From Rhodobacterales bacterium CG15_BIG_FIL_POST_REV_8_21_14_020_59_13 (GTDB taxonomy: Bacteria > Pseudomonadota > Alphaproteobacteria > Caulobacterales > Maricaulaceae): DNA of 32,196 nt. The notes beneath the pieces are model-generated. The model was not told where the DNA came from. It did no database searches and worked only from the letters and a program-made list of their open reading frames with translations. Position numbers and translations under genes: made by a program. Each line of letters opens with the position of its first letter. The first letter of the stretch is position 1. Location of the stretch: NCBI GenBank assembly GCA_002783385.1, contig PFFX01000155.1, positions 1 through 32,196 on the forward strand, written 5' to 3'. This document shows positions 23,356 to 30,906 of this stretch, in pieces.

Positions 23356-23625
23356 TGTCGCGCCGCTCAATCTCAGCTTCTCGCGATTTGCGTCCGAGAA
23401 CAGAACGCCTCTAACCGGCCCAGTTGCCGTCTCGTTGCAAGGCTGGTTTGACGAAAACTGGATGTCGGTTTTTAGCGAACCGCCTGCCGTTGAAGTCGTC
23501 GCAAGGGAAGGGCGGCTTTGTCCCAGAACCGATTTTTGAAACATGTTGGCAAGTGTGTCCGCTTTCAGGCGATCGTCGGGCGATCCGCTATGATCGACAT
23601 TAGGGCGCTTGGCGGACTTTCTCAT
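23347..23625 (-). CDS. Possible small hypothetical protein
   Basis: A 92-residue open frame from the ATG at 23625 overlaps the 3' end of the ribbon-helix-helix gene by 26 bp. The product is polar, basic at the N-terminus (MRKSAKRPN) and shows no domain I recognise. Overlap with the upstream gene would allow translational coupling, but the sequence has no clear family signature, so it may be non-coding or a remnant at the cargo insertion border. Confidence 0.35.
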   Translation of the reverse strand: MRKSAKRPNVDHSGSPDDRLKADTLANMFQKSVLGQSRPSLATTSTAGGSLKTDIQFSSNQPCNETATGPVRGVLFSDANREKLRLSGATAL

Positions 23626-24022
23626 CGACGAAATTAGAGAGCCGCTGGCCATTCTCAACGCGCCGCGCCAAAGCAGCAACGAAGTGTTCAAAGCGCTGCT
23701 CGCCGGCAGCTTTGGCCGCAGCTGTTGCTTCGTCTGGCATCGAGGGGGTCATCCCGAGCCAGAAGCGCACAAATAGGGCAATAGCCTCGTTGCCGACCTC
23801 GACGTGATAGTCGAGCTTGTCGAACTGCCGCGAAATACGATCCAGACGCCGACTGAACGCAGCTTCCATTCGTTCCGATCCGTCCGGTGATAGGAATGAT
23901 GCAACCGCTGCCTCGACCACCGATGCCTGCGATACCCGCTTGCGCCCGGCGTAGTCTGCCAGTTGCTGCGAGAGGTCTGGAGGCAGCCGAAAAGTATGCT
24001 TGATGCGATTGCCCTTGCTCAC
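23600..24022 (-). CDS. Ribbon-helix-helix (CopG-like) regulator linked to traG
   Basis: The 140-residue product begins with a short basic RHH motif (FRLPPDLSQQLADYAGRKRVSQASVVEAAV) typical of CopG/Arc-like DNA-binding proteins, followed by a longer helical tail (about 50-140). Genes of this type are placed directly after traG in these elements. The start is a GTG at 24022 that overlaps the traG stop (GTGA). It may regulate the transfer genes or interact with the coupling protein. In the typical layout trbB would follow; here the cargo block does. Confidence 0.88.
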   Translation of the reverse strand: MSKGNRIKHTFRLPPDLSQQLADYAGRKRVSQASVVEAAVASFLSPDGSERMEAAFSRRLDRISRQFDKLDYHVEVGNEAIALFVRFWLGMTPSMPDEATAAAKAAGEQRFEHFVAALARRVENGQRLSNFVDEKVRQAP

Positions 24023-26004
24023 AGTTCGATCCCGTCATTGGGATCGAGCGCCGCGCGCCGGGCGTTGGCGCGCATCTGGTCGGTCAATCCGCGAGTGGTG
24101 CTCGCGATGTCAGCATCGCTCCTCTCCTCAAAATCAAATTCATTGCACACCGGTGCAGGTGCTGGCGCGATGTCTTCGTGCTCAGGCAATTCCGGTTCAC
24201 GCCGAATTCCACCTTCGGCCTCATCATCCTGCCACTCGGGCTTGCTGACAGAGCTGTCCTTCCGTTGCATAGTTTTCGCAGTCCTGCCTTCCCAGTCACC
24301 GGCAGCGCCCTTGTCATCGCTCTGCTGCGGCGTCGGTGGCGCTTCGATCCGCTTCTTGAGCCGCGGATCGGCAAAGTAGCGTGCCTTCTTCGCGCGGATC
24401 GGATGCGCGCCAGCTAGCATGACGATTTGATCGGTGTCGGGCAGTTGCATGATCTCGCCCTGGGTCAGCAGCGCGCGAGCAGTTTCGGAGCGCGAGACCA
24501 TCAAATGGCCGAGCCATGGTGACAGCCTGTGCCCGGCATAGTTCTTCATCGCCCGCATTTCGGTAGCGGTGCCAAGCGATTCCGAGACGCGCTTGGCGGT
24601 GCGTTCGTCATTTGTGGCGAAACAGACTCGCACATGGCAATTGTCGAGGATCGCGTTGTTCTGGCCGTAGGCCTTCTCGATCTGGTTCAATGATTGCGCG
24701 ATCAGAAAGGCCTTGATGCCATAGCCTGCCATGAAGGCGAGCGCGCTTTCGAAGAAGTCGAGGCGGCCAAGTGCGGGGAATTCGTCGAGCATCAGGAGCA
24801 GGCGCTGCCGCTGAGCGCCGTCAGAAAGATCCTCAGTCAGTCGCCGCCCGAGCTGATTGAGGATCAGACGAATGAGCGGCTTGGTCCGGCTGATGTCGGA
24901 TGGCGGCACGACAAGGTACAGCGTGACCGGGCGTCTGACGTCGACAAGATCGGCGATGCGCCAGTCGCATTGCCTTGTGACTTTGGCGATGACTGGGTCG
25001 CGGTAGAGGCCAAGGAAGGACATGGCAGTTGAGAGAACCCCCGAACGTTCATTTTCCGACTTGTTGAGGAGTTCACGAGCAGCGCTCGCAACGACCGGGT
25101 GCACGCCTTCCTCACCCAAATGCGGGGTCATCATCATGGCGGCAAGCGTTGCTTCAATCGAGCGCTTGGGGTCGGACAGGAAGGCTGCGACGCCTGCCAG
25201 GGTCTTGTCGGCTTCGGCATAGAGCACATGCAGGATCGCCCCGACCAGCAGTGCATGACTGGTCTTTTCCCAATGGTTGCGGCGCTCGAGCGAGCCTTCG
25301 GGATCGACCAGCACATCGGCGATATTCTGGACATCGCGAACCTCATTGATTCCGCGCCGCACCTCCATCAGTGGATTATAGGCTGCCGAGGCCTCATCGG
25401 TCGGATCGAACAGCAGCACGCGGCTGAAATGCGAGCGAAAGCCTGCGGTCAGGTCCCAGTTCTCGCCCTTGATATCGTGCACGATGGCCGAGTGCGGCCA
25501 GGTCAGCAGTGTCGGGATGACCAGCCCCACGCCCTTGCCGCTGCGGGTTGGCGCAAAGCACAGAACATGTTCGGGACCGTCATGGCGCAGGTAGAGATTG
25601 GCGTGTTGGCCGATAACGACGCCCTTGCCCACTAGCAGTCCTGCCTTGGCGATTTCGGACCGGGTCGCCCAGCGCGCCGAGCCATAAGTTGCGCTGTTCC
25701 TGATCTCACGCGCGCGCCAGACTGACATGGCAATCGCCACCACTACCGAGGCGAGGCCGCCCGATGCCGCGATCATGCCGCCGGTTTCGAAGATGCGCGG
25801 CGCATAGGCCTCAAAGCTAAACCACCACCAGAAGATCGCGTAGGGCGGATAGACGGGCACACCGAAGGCCTCGAACCAAGCCGGCCCCAGCTCGGGTTGG
25901 AACCCAAGCGCCGCCGCTGTCCATTGCGTGCTGGCCCAGATGCCTGCCAGCGTCAGGGCGAAGACCGCCAGGATCTGGCCCCACAGGATTTTGGTTGCCG
26001 ACAT
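24019..26004 (-). CDS. traG: Coupling protein TraG (VirD4 family ATPase)
   Basis: TraG is the coupling ATPase that brings the relaxase-DNA complex to the Trb channel. The 661-residue protein has two N-terminal membrane segments (about residues 8-30 and 65-90), Walker A TRSGKG (K157), Walker B MLDEFPALG (D407, E408) and the VirD4-like SLNQIEKAYG segment, then an acidic C-terminal tail. The start ATG at 26004 is preceded by AGGAGG, four bases upstream; the longer open frame has no comparable site. The ribosome site lies in a stem-loop. The gene is followed by the ribbon-helix-helix gene with a GTGA overlap. Confidence 0.95.
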   Translation of the reverse strand: MSATKILWGQILAVFALTLAGIWASTQWTAAALGFQPELGPAWFEAFGVPVYPPYAIFWWWFSFEAYAPRIFETGGMIAASGGLASVVVAIAMSVWRAREIRNSATYGSARWATRSEIAKAGLLVGKGVVIGQHANLYLRHDGPEHVLCFAPTRSGKGVGLVIPTLLTWPHSAIVHDIKGENWDLTAGFRSHFSRVLLFDPTDEASAAYNPLMEVRRGINEVRDVQNIADVLVDPEGSLERRNHWEKTSHALLVGAILHVLYAEADKTLAGVAAFLSDPKRSIEATLAAMMMTPHLGEEGVHPVVASAARELLNKSENERSGVLSTAMSFLGLYRDPVIAKVTRQCDWRIADLVDVRRPVTLYLVVPPSDISRTKPLIRLILNQLGRRLTEDLSDGAQRQRLLLMLDEFPALGRLDFFESALAFMAGYGIKAFLIAQSLNQIEKAYGQNNAILDNCHVRVCFATNDERTAKRVSESLGTATEMRAMKNYAGHRLSPWLGHLMVSRSETARALLTQGEIMQLPDTDQIVMLAGAHPIRAKKARYFADPRLKKRIEAPPTPQQSDDKGAAGDWEGRTAKTMQRKDSSVSKPEWQDDEAEGGIRREPELPEHEDIAPAPAPVCNEFDFEERSDADIASTTRGLTDQMRANARRAALDPNDGIEL

Positions 26005-26006
26005 GG

Positions 26007-26025
26007 TGCCTCCTTTCGGGAGGCA
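26007..26025 (-). promoter_or_regulatory. Hairpin covering the traG ribosome binding site
   Basis: The minus-strand RNA can form a perfect 7-bp stem, UGCCUCC with GGAGGCA, around a CGAAA loop. The GGAGG Shine-Dalgarno of traG lies in the 3' arm, four bases before the ATG at 26004. Such a stem would hide the ribosome site and reduce traG translation unless it is opened by upstream ribosomes or a binding factor. The pairing is seen directly; the effect is inferred. Confidence 0.55.
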
Positions 26026-26055
26026 GGAGGCCCAACGAGGTCTGCAAATCAAGCG

Positions 26056-26074
26056 CTGCGCTTGGGAAGCGCAG
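26056..26074 (-). other. Hairpin in the RES-traG gap
   Basis: CTGCGCTT (26056-26063) and AAGCGCAG (26067-26074) form a perfect 8-bp stem with a GGG (CCC on the transcript) loop in the 96-bp gap between the RES gene and traG. On the transcribed strand it is followed by CGCTTGATTT, a poor T-run, so it is a weak attenuator or a processing site rather than a strong terminator. Confidence 0.4.
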
Positions 26075-26100
26075 TCTGGCGAAGGCAAAGAAACGGGCGG

Positions 26101-26817
26101 CTAGATGGCTTCGCAGGCGAACTCGGGTTCGCCGGACCATGTCAGACGGTACATGGCACCCTGCACGACCGACTGCACGACATTGGGCCAGAGTGCGGCA
26201 ATGCAGGTTCCGCCCTCGTGGCGAACCGAGGGATAGATGATCCCATTATGCCCTTCGCCGCGCACCTCTGCCGCCAGAGCATTGCCTGCCGGATAACCCC
26301 TCGCAGCATCGGGATCGAGGCTGGGATGATTGGGAAGGCCGCGCAGATCGATGAACACGCCCGACATGCTGGCGACCATCTCGCCATATTCGACAATCGC
26401 GTTGAAATCGCCCGCATCGGCCAAGGCTTTGGTCAGGTGATGGCCGACTTCGGCGATGCAGGTCTCGATAACCAGCGCAGCATACCAGGCACCGCGATCG
26501 GCGGGATTGAAGCGACCCGGCTCACGCGGCTTGGCATAGGCGAAGCTGGCATTGATGAATTTGGCATGCGGCACGCCGTGAACCAGCTCATCGGCGGTCA
26601 GCTCACCAAGCCCTCGTTCTTCAGCAATCAGCCTCCCGCTCGTCGCGCCCTCGATCTCAGCCAACAAGGCAAGATCGTCGTCATCGTCAGCAAGAGCCGA
26701 CATGACCGCTTCGCGCAGACGCGCGCTCGGCACGAGCCTGATGGTCCGCTCGAAAGCTTCACGTATTGTCGGAAGGCTGGCCGGTGGCGGGGCGGCCTGC
26801 CGCTCAGAGCCCCCCAC
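26101..26817 (-). CDS. RES domain toxin
   Basis: The 238-residue product ends in a RES domain (about 90-238), named for its conserved Arg, Glu and Ser residues; the family-typical RFNPADRGAWYAALVIETCIAEV segment is clear. RES toxins of the MbcT type break down NAD+ and stop growth; here that activity is inferred. The GTG at 26817 overlaps the antitoxin stop by 14 bp. It is paired with the Xre-type antitoxin upstream. The first 80 residues are helical and less typical; a shorter start downstream is possible. Confidence 0.88.
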   Translation of the reverse strand: MGGSERQAAPPPASLPTIREAFERTIRLVPSARLREAVMSALADDDDDLALLAEIEGATSGRLIAEERGLGELTADELVHGVPHAKFINASFAYAKPREPGRFNPADRGAWYAALVIETCIAEVGHHLTKALADAGDFNAIVEYGEMVASMSGVFIDLRGLPNHPSLDPDAARGYPAGNALAAEVRGEGHNGIIYPSVRHEGGTCIAALWPNVVQSVVQGAMYRLTWSGEPEFACEAI

Positions 26818-27235
26818 GAAGCGCGTCGATATACTGCCGGGTCTCTAGCATGCGCGGGATGCCACCGCCGATCATCGCCTGCACCGGCGAGAGCCGGTCG
26901 AATACCGGCGCCTTGTTTGCAAGCTTCGGCCAGCGATCGGCCATATCGTTGGCGAAGAGCAGGTGCAGTCCCTTGAAAAGACCGATCAGCGCCGAAGCAC
27001 GGGTCAGCTGGTCCTGACTGAGCATGCCTTCCCAAGTCCCCGCCTTCATCCGGTCCCAAGTGCTTTCGGACACACCGAGCAGCGCAGCGCCCTCGGCGTT
27101 GCTGCCGCCCCAGGCCTCGACAAGCCTAAGCACGGCTTTCACCGCCGCGCCGGTCAGACGGCGGCGATCATCATCACCCGCAAAGGTTTGAAGTCCGCGC
27201 GGGGCTTCGACTTGTTCAAAAGCTGCACTCGCCAT
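26804..27235 (-). CDS. Xre/MbcA/ParS-family antitoxin
   Basis: This 143-residue protein is the antitoxin of the RES toxin. It has an N-terminal Xre-like helix-turn-helix in the LLGVSESTWDRMKAGTW region (about residues 50-70) and a C-terminal DUF2384-type toxin-binding domain ending in MIGGGIPRMLETRQYIDALRGG. I chose the ATG at 27235, preceded by AGGAG, over the longer frame at 27295, which would begin upstream of the promoter. The gene has its own promoter and a palindromic operator candidate, as expected for autoregulation. It sits between the relaxase and traG. Confidence 0.9.
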   Translation of the reverse strand: MASAAFEQVEAPRGLQTFAGDDDRRRLTGAAVKAVLRLVEAWGGSNAEGAALLGVSESTWDRMKAGTWEGMLSQDQLTRASALIGLFKGLHLLFANDMADRWPKLANKAPVFDRLSPVQAMIGGGIPRMLETRQYIDALRGGL

Positions 27236-27246
27236 ATCGCTTCTCC

Positions 27247-27283
27247 TGATGCGTTTATAAGCATCATGTGGTGCTTTTGTCAA
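27247..27283 (-). promoter_or_regulatory. Promoter and operator of the Xre/RES pair
   Basis: On the minus strand TTGACA (-35, 27278-27283) matches consensus and is followed after 18 bp by TATAAA (-10, 27254-27259). The inverted repeat TGATGC (27247-27252) and GCATCA (27261-27266) flanks the -10 with an 8-bp spacer, exactly where a repressor would block RNA polymerase. The AGGAG of the antitoxin follows the -10. This gives the pair its own promoter apart from the upstream relaxase gene. Confidence 0.75.
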
Positions 27284-27307
27284 GATTTGTGTCATTGGCC
27301 TACCTCC

Positions 27308-29059
27308 TCAGATTGCTGGGCCGCGCGAGCGGGCAAAGCTCCAGTCGACGCCGCCGCGCTGGTTGATCCTGCCGGTCACGGCCTGCCCCAGATGGCGGTC
27401 CATATCCTGCCGCCAGGGGACGAGCTGGAAGCCCATGCCATTGTCGATCATGGCGAAGCGGCCTGACGCGAGCGTCACCCGCTCGCGGTAGATACCAGCT
27501 ACATGGTCGCCGGCATTGACGGACTGAGCGATACCACCGTGGCGTGCCGCTAGGGCCTCGCCTGCGTCAGCCAGTTCGCGGTCTCGGAGCGTATTGAGCA
27601 AACCGCGCGCAAAGACGACGCGCTGCCCCTGACGTTTGGCGAGGCCTTCATCGATCAAGCCCTCCGACCGTTGCTCCAGTGCGTCGCGAACTTCCGATCC
27701 GAATCCGCTCGGCAGCGTTTCGGGACGCGGCGACACCAGCTGCCGGTCGAGCCATGTCGCGCCGCGTGCATGGATTTGCGTGTCGATAGAAAGGTCGGAC
27801 CGGACCAGCAGGCTTGTCTGTTGCTGCCCTTTGCGATCGGTCCAGCTGCTGGCCTCGACGATGGCGCCCGGCGAAGCGTCAGTTGTCCGCTCGATGTCGG
27901 GAAAACGCAGATGATGTGTGCGGCCATCCACTCCATCGACGATCGCATAGGCCTCGCCGGTCAGTTCATCATGCAACCCGCGTTCGACGAGCCTGCCGAT
28001 GACACGCTCGCCACCGGTTCTTCCATGCAAGGCGATGCGCTCGGGATCGATGGTCAGACCGTGGCCGGTTATGGCGCGGTGCATGGTCTTGATGATGTCG
28101 CCGCGATCACCCAGTTCGCGCAAAGTCGGCTCGACATCCGCAGCTAGCGTCCAACTGGCCGGACCGACACGCTCTGCCAAGCCCATGCGTTCGAGTGTCT
28201 GCGCACGGCCAAGCAGCAGACTGCGATCCTTGCGCGTCCCTGCTGCCTCGGGGCGGAGATCGACCACCCCAAGATCATCGCGCTGCCGGACCAATCGGCG
28301 GTCGAGCGAGGTCCAGCGTTCTGCATCAACCTCACACCTAAGGGAGTTCTGAATATCGCGCTCACTGCGCGGGCCAAGCTCCATGGTCACGCGCTCTTCA
28401 GCCCGGGCGCGGAGGCCCTCGCTGATATAGGCGCGGTCGATTACGAGGCCCTTGCCATCACTCGCAACGCCCCGGACCAGCACATGGATATGCGGATTGT
28501 CGGTGTTCCAGTGATCGACCGCGACCCAGTCGAGCCCACTGCCAGGGTCAATATCCAAATCGTTCGCCATGTCCTCCATCATCTCGCGGGTGAAAGCCCG
28601 CAGGTCCGCCATCTCGCTGGCATCCTCAGGCGACACGATGAAGCGGAAGTGGTGCCGGTCTTCCTCGCAGCGCTCGGCGAAGGCTTCGCCATCGGCCTGA
28701 TCCGACCCGGCATCGAACATCTGGCCGTAAGATCCATCACGGGTGACGCCGTCACGTTCGAGATAGGCGATATGGCGCGCGAGCGGTGCGGAACGAAACG
28801 CTGTGCCTCTATGGCGGACAACGCGCGCTTTGATGACGACGCGCCGCTGGAAAGCACTGCGGCGACGCTGGAGCGCTGCGCGCTTGCCGCGCCCCAAATG
28901 CCCGGTGCCGCGTCCTGATCTTCCGCGACCGAGCGGCGTATAACCTGCCCGGCGCGAAACCTGGAGCACGCGGCCGACCAGCGTGTTGGCCTTGCGGTAG
29001 GAGCTGGCGCCGCTGTCGCGCGAGCGGCCCGGGCGCACGTCGAATTCATCATCAGCCAT
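27308..29059 (-). CDS. HUH relaxase (VirD2-like, DUF3363)
   Basis: The relaxase nicks the origin of transfer and stays covalently bound to the DNA strand it carries. The 583-residue product (ATG at 29059; the longer frame at 29263 lacks a comparable site) has a basic N-terminus, a candidate tyrosine in HIAYLERDG (Y99), HHFRF (136-140) and a metal-binding histidine set H183, H190 and H192 in DHWNTDNPHIHVLVRG, which is the HUH core. The remaining part (about 250-583) fits the DUF3363 region. It is upstream of the Xre/RES pair and traG, on the same strand. Confidence 0.93.
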   Translation of the reverse strand: MADDEFDVRPGRSRDSGASSYRKANTLVGRVLQVSRRAGYTPLGRGRSGRGTGHLGRGKRAALQRRRSAFQRRVVIKARVVRHRGTAFRSAPLARHIAYLERDGVTRDGSYGQMFDAGSDQADGEAFAERCEEDRHHFRFIVSPEDASEMADLRAFTREMMEDMANDLDIDPGSGLDWVAVDHWNTDNPHIHVLVRGVASDGKGLVIDRAYISEGLRARAEERVTMELGPRSERDIQNSLRCEVDAERWTSLDRRLVRQRDDLGVVDLRPEAAGTRKDRSLLLGRAQTLERMGLAERVGPASWTLAADVEPTLRELGDRGDIIKTMHRAITGHGLTIDPERIALHGRTGGERVIGRLVERGLHDELTGEAYAIVDGVDGRTHHLRFPDIERTTDASPGAIVEASSWTDRKGQQQTSLLVRSDLSIDTQIHARGATWLDRQLVSPRPETLPSGFGSEVRDALEQRSEGLIDEGLAKRQGQRVVFARGLLNTLRDRELADAGEALAARHGGIAQSVNAGDHVAGIYRERVTLASGRFAMIDNGMGFQLVPWRQDMDRHLGQAVTGRINQRGGVDWSFARSRGPAI

Positions 29060-29076
29060 GTGCAATGAAACCGGGC

Positions 29077-29151
29077 GACGGCGCATTGGCCGTTGAAATT
29101 GTGAGAGAATTCGCCAGAAGCGACGGCAGGGCATATGCCAAGACGGCGCAT
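29077..29151. other. Candidate oriT region
   Basis: The gap between the relaxase start and the transglycosylase gene holds two copies of GACGGCGCAT (29077-29086 and 29142-29151), a perfect palindrome GGCATATGCC (29130-29139), and CATATTGCCC just after the second repeat, which resembles the YATCCTGCC nick region of MOB-P elements. Origins of transfer usually lie next to the relaxase gene. The resemblance is weak and the exact nick site is not proven; the rest of the gap shows no gene. Confidence 0.35.
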
Positions 29152-29299
29152 ATTGCCCAATAGAACCAACCACCTGCACCCCGGCCGACGGCGGTGCTTT
29201 TATCTCGCCATCCTCCTTTCCCCTTTCTGACGCTTCCCACCATCCTTCGCCCAGCTTCGCCATCGGACGAAGCCGGGCGCGAGAGCATGATTGCGGGCA

Positions 29300-29980
29300 T
29301 CACTGATCGCTGACTGTGGAGACAGGTGCAAACAGGTCATGCGCGGGCACCGCCGGTCGTGCGAATGGGTTGGCTGGAACGTCGGGATCGACGGCCTCGT
29401 TCGCGGGCGGTGCCGCGTCTGTCGGGCGCGGCGGGACGGCAGATGGAGCACTCGCAGGCTGCCTGGCCGCTGCGACGAAAATGCGTTCCGCCTGCAGCAT
29501 CGGGGCGATCTTGGCGACATAGCGACGCGTTTCGAGAGGGAGCGAACGCCGTCCGCCAAGCCACGCCTCATACCGTCCCGGCCCCGCATTGTAGGCTGCA
29601 AGGAAGCCAGCTGCGCCATAGCGATCATACATTTCCCGCAGGTAAGATGTTCCTGCCATGATGTTGTCACGCGGATCGAAGGGATCGCTGCCGAGCGCAA
29701 ACCGGTCGCGCTGGCGCGCCCAGGTTCCGGGCATCAGTTGCATCAGACCCATGGCCCCGGCGGACGACACGGCGCGCGTCCGACCCGCGCTTTCGATGCG
29801 GATTACGGCGTAGATCCAGTGCTCAGGAATACCGAAGCGCTTTGCCGCTTCGCGCACGTGGACGTCGATATCAATGCGCTGTGCTTGCGAAGCGGTTGAA
29901 CCGGCCTGCGCTTGAAGGGGAGCCGGGTAGGCCCAGGCCAGTGCAGCCCAGCCCGCAAAGACCAGTGGATGGTCGCGCAT
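29300..29980 (-). CDS. Lytic transglycosylase (VirB1-like)
   Basis: The 226-residue protein opens peptidoglycan for assembly of the transfer apparatus. It has a signal peptide (about residues 1-25), then an SLT goose-lysozyme-like domain with the catalytic glutamate E63 in YAVIRIESAGRTRAVSS, GAMGLMQLMPGTW, and the AAYNAGPGR motif. The C-terminal tail (160-226) is proline- and alanine-rich. It follows DUF736 with a 3-bp gap and precedes the relaxase. Confidence 0.95.
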   Translation of the reverse strand: MRDHPLVFAGWAALAWAYPAPLQAQAGSTASQAQRIDIDVHVREAAKRFGIPEHWIYAVIRIESAGRTRAVSSAGAMGLMQLMPGTWARQRDRFALGSDPFDPRDNIMAGTSYLREMYDRYGAAGFLAAYNAGPGRYEAWLGGRRSLPLETRRYVAKIAPMLQAERIFVAAARQPASAPSAVPPRPTDAAPPANEAVDPDVPANPFARPAVPAHDLFAPVSTVSDQ

Positions 29981-29983
29981 CGC

Positions 29984-30316
29984 TCAGTCCTTCGCTTCGC
30001 GGCGCGAGGGGCGTGACCACATCAGCACATGGGTGCGGGGGTCCGACTGGAACAGATTCGCGCGCAGCGGCTGCACGAGCGCCGGATCGTCGATCAAAAC
30101 CGCGACATAGGCACCCGCCTTGTCGCCGACGCGCTTCCAGCCTGCACCGACCTCGAAGGCGGTATCGCCCTCGCCAGCCATGATCCGGTAGTCCGGTGCG
30201 TTCTCGGCTTCGCCGGACTCTGCAGGGACAATGGTCAAGGCGCTGTCGATCGTCAGCGTTTGCAGGCGTCCTTCGAAGCCATCGGGGCGCGCGGTGAATG
30301 TGCCGATACAGGTCAT
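29984..30316 (-). CDS. DUF736 family protein
   Basis: The 110-residue protein begins with the family signature MTCIGTFTARPDGFEGRLQTLT and continues with PDYRI and a WKRVG segment, matching DUF736, a small protein found in nearly all ICEs and plasmids of this type. It has no proven function. It sits between the traF-type peptidase gene (4-bp overlap, ATGA) and the transglycosylase. Confidence 0.93.
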   Translation of the reverse strand: MTCIGTFTARPDGFEGRLQTLTIDSALTIVPAESGEAENAPDYRIMAGEGDTAFEVGAGWKRVGDKAGAYVAVLIDDPALVQPLRANLFQSDPRTHVLMWSRPSRREAKD

Positions 30317-30906
30317 GGTGTAGTCTCCTTGTTGTCGTCGGGGTTGGTGTTGGGAGTCGGGGTCATGTGCGGGCGGGCGAACCAGACATGCTCGCCGCCG
30401 CCCGCTTCGTCGGTCCAGACAGGGTTTGCGCGTCCGATCACATGGGCGCGCGCAATCGGCCCGAAATAGCGCCCGTCGAAGCTGCCGGGCGCGCTCCTGT
30501 TCATCACGAAGATTTCATCAGCGCCGATGGTGCGGCAGCCCTGCCAGTCGGGTAGTGGGCGCGCCTGGCTGTCGAGCGCACGCGCCTCGCCTGCCGGCTT
30601 GCCATTGATCGTGATGGTGAGGCCACGGCGGCAAACGGTGTCGCCGCGCAATGCCGCGACCTCCTTCAGCAGCGGCACGCCGGTGGGTAGATAGCCGCGC
30701 TCAGCGAGATAGATGCGCAGCCGGGGCGGCGGATCGATGGCCACCCGCTCGCCGACATGGAGGCTGGCTGTCCCGCGAATATGATAGAGGCCGGTCGGCA
30801 CGCTGGCGGTCGCATTCCAGAGGAGAATGCGCGACATGGGCAGAGCAGCACTGAGCAGCGCCGCCGCCGCGACTGTGCCTGCCAGAAGGAGCGTTCGCCG
30901 CTTCAT
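30313..30906 (-). CDS. traF: TraF-type S26 signal peptidase
   Basis: This 197-residue membrane-anchored serine peptidase resembles TraF of RP4, which matures and cyclises the TrbC pilin. It has an N-terminal membrane helix (about residues 6-24), a catalytic serine in ATASVPTGLY (S35), and a lysine in PLLKEVAALRGDTVC (K81), followed by the NRSAPGSFDGRYFGP segment of the S26 family. The ATG at 30906 overlaps the DUF2840 stop (ATGA). The end overlaps DUF736. The product would act in the periplasm on the trbC pilin of this window. Confidence 0.92.
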   Translation of the reverse strand: MKRRTLLLAGTVAAAALLSAALPMSRILLWNATASVPTGLYHIRGTASLHVGERVAIDPPPRLRIYLAERGYLPTGVPLLKEVAALRGDTVCRRGLTITINGKPAGEARALDSQARPLPDWQGCRTIGADEIFVMNRSAPGSFDGRYFGPIARAHVIGRANPVWTDEAGGGEHVWFARPHMTPTPNTNPDDNKETTP

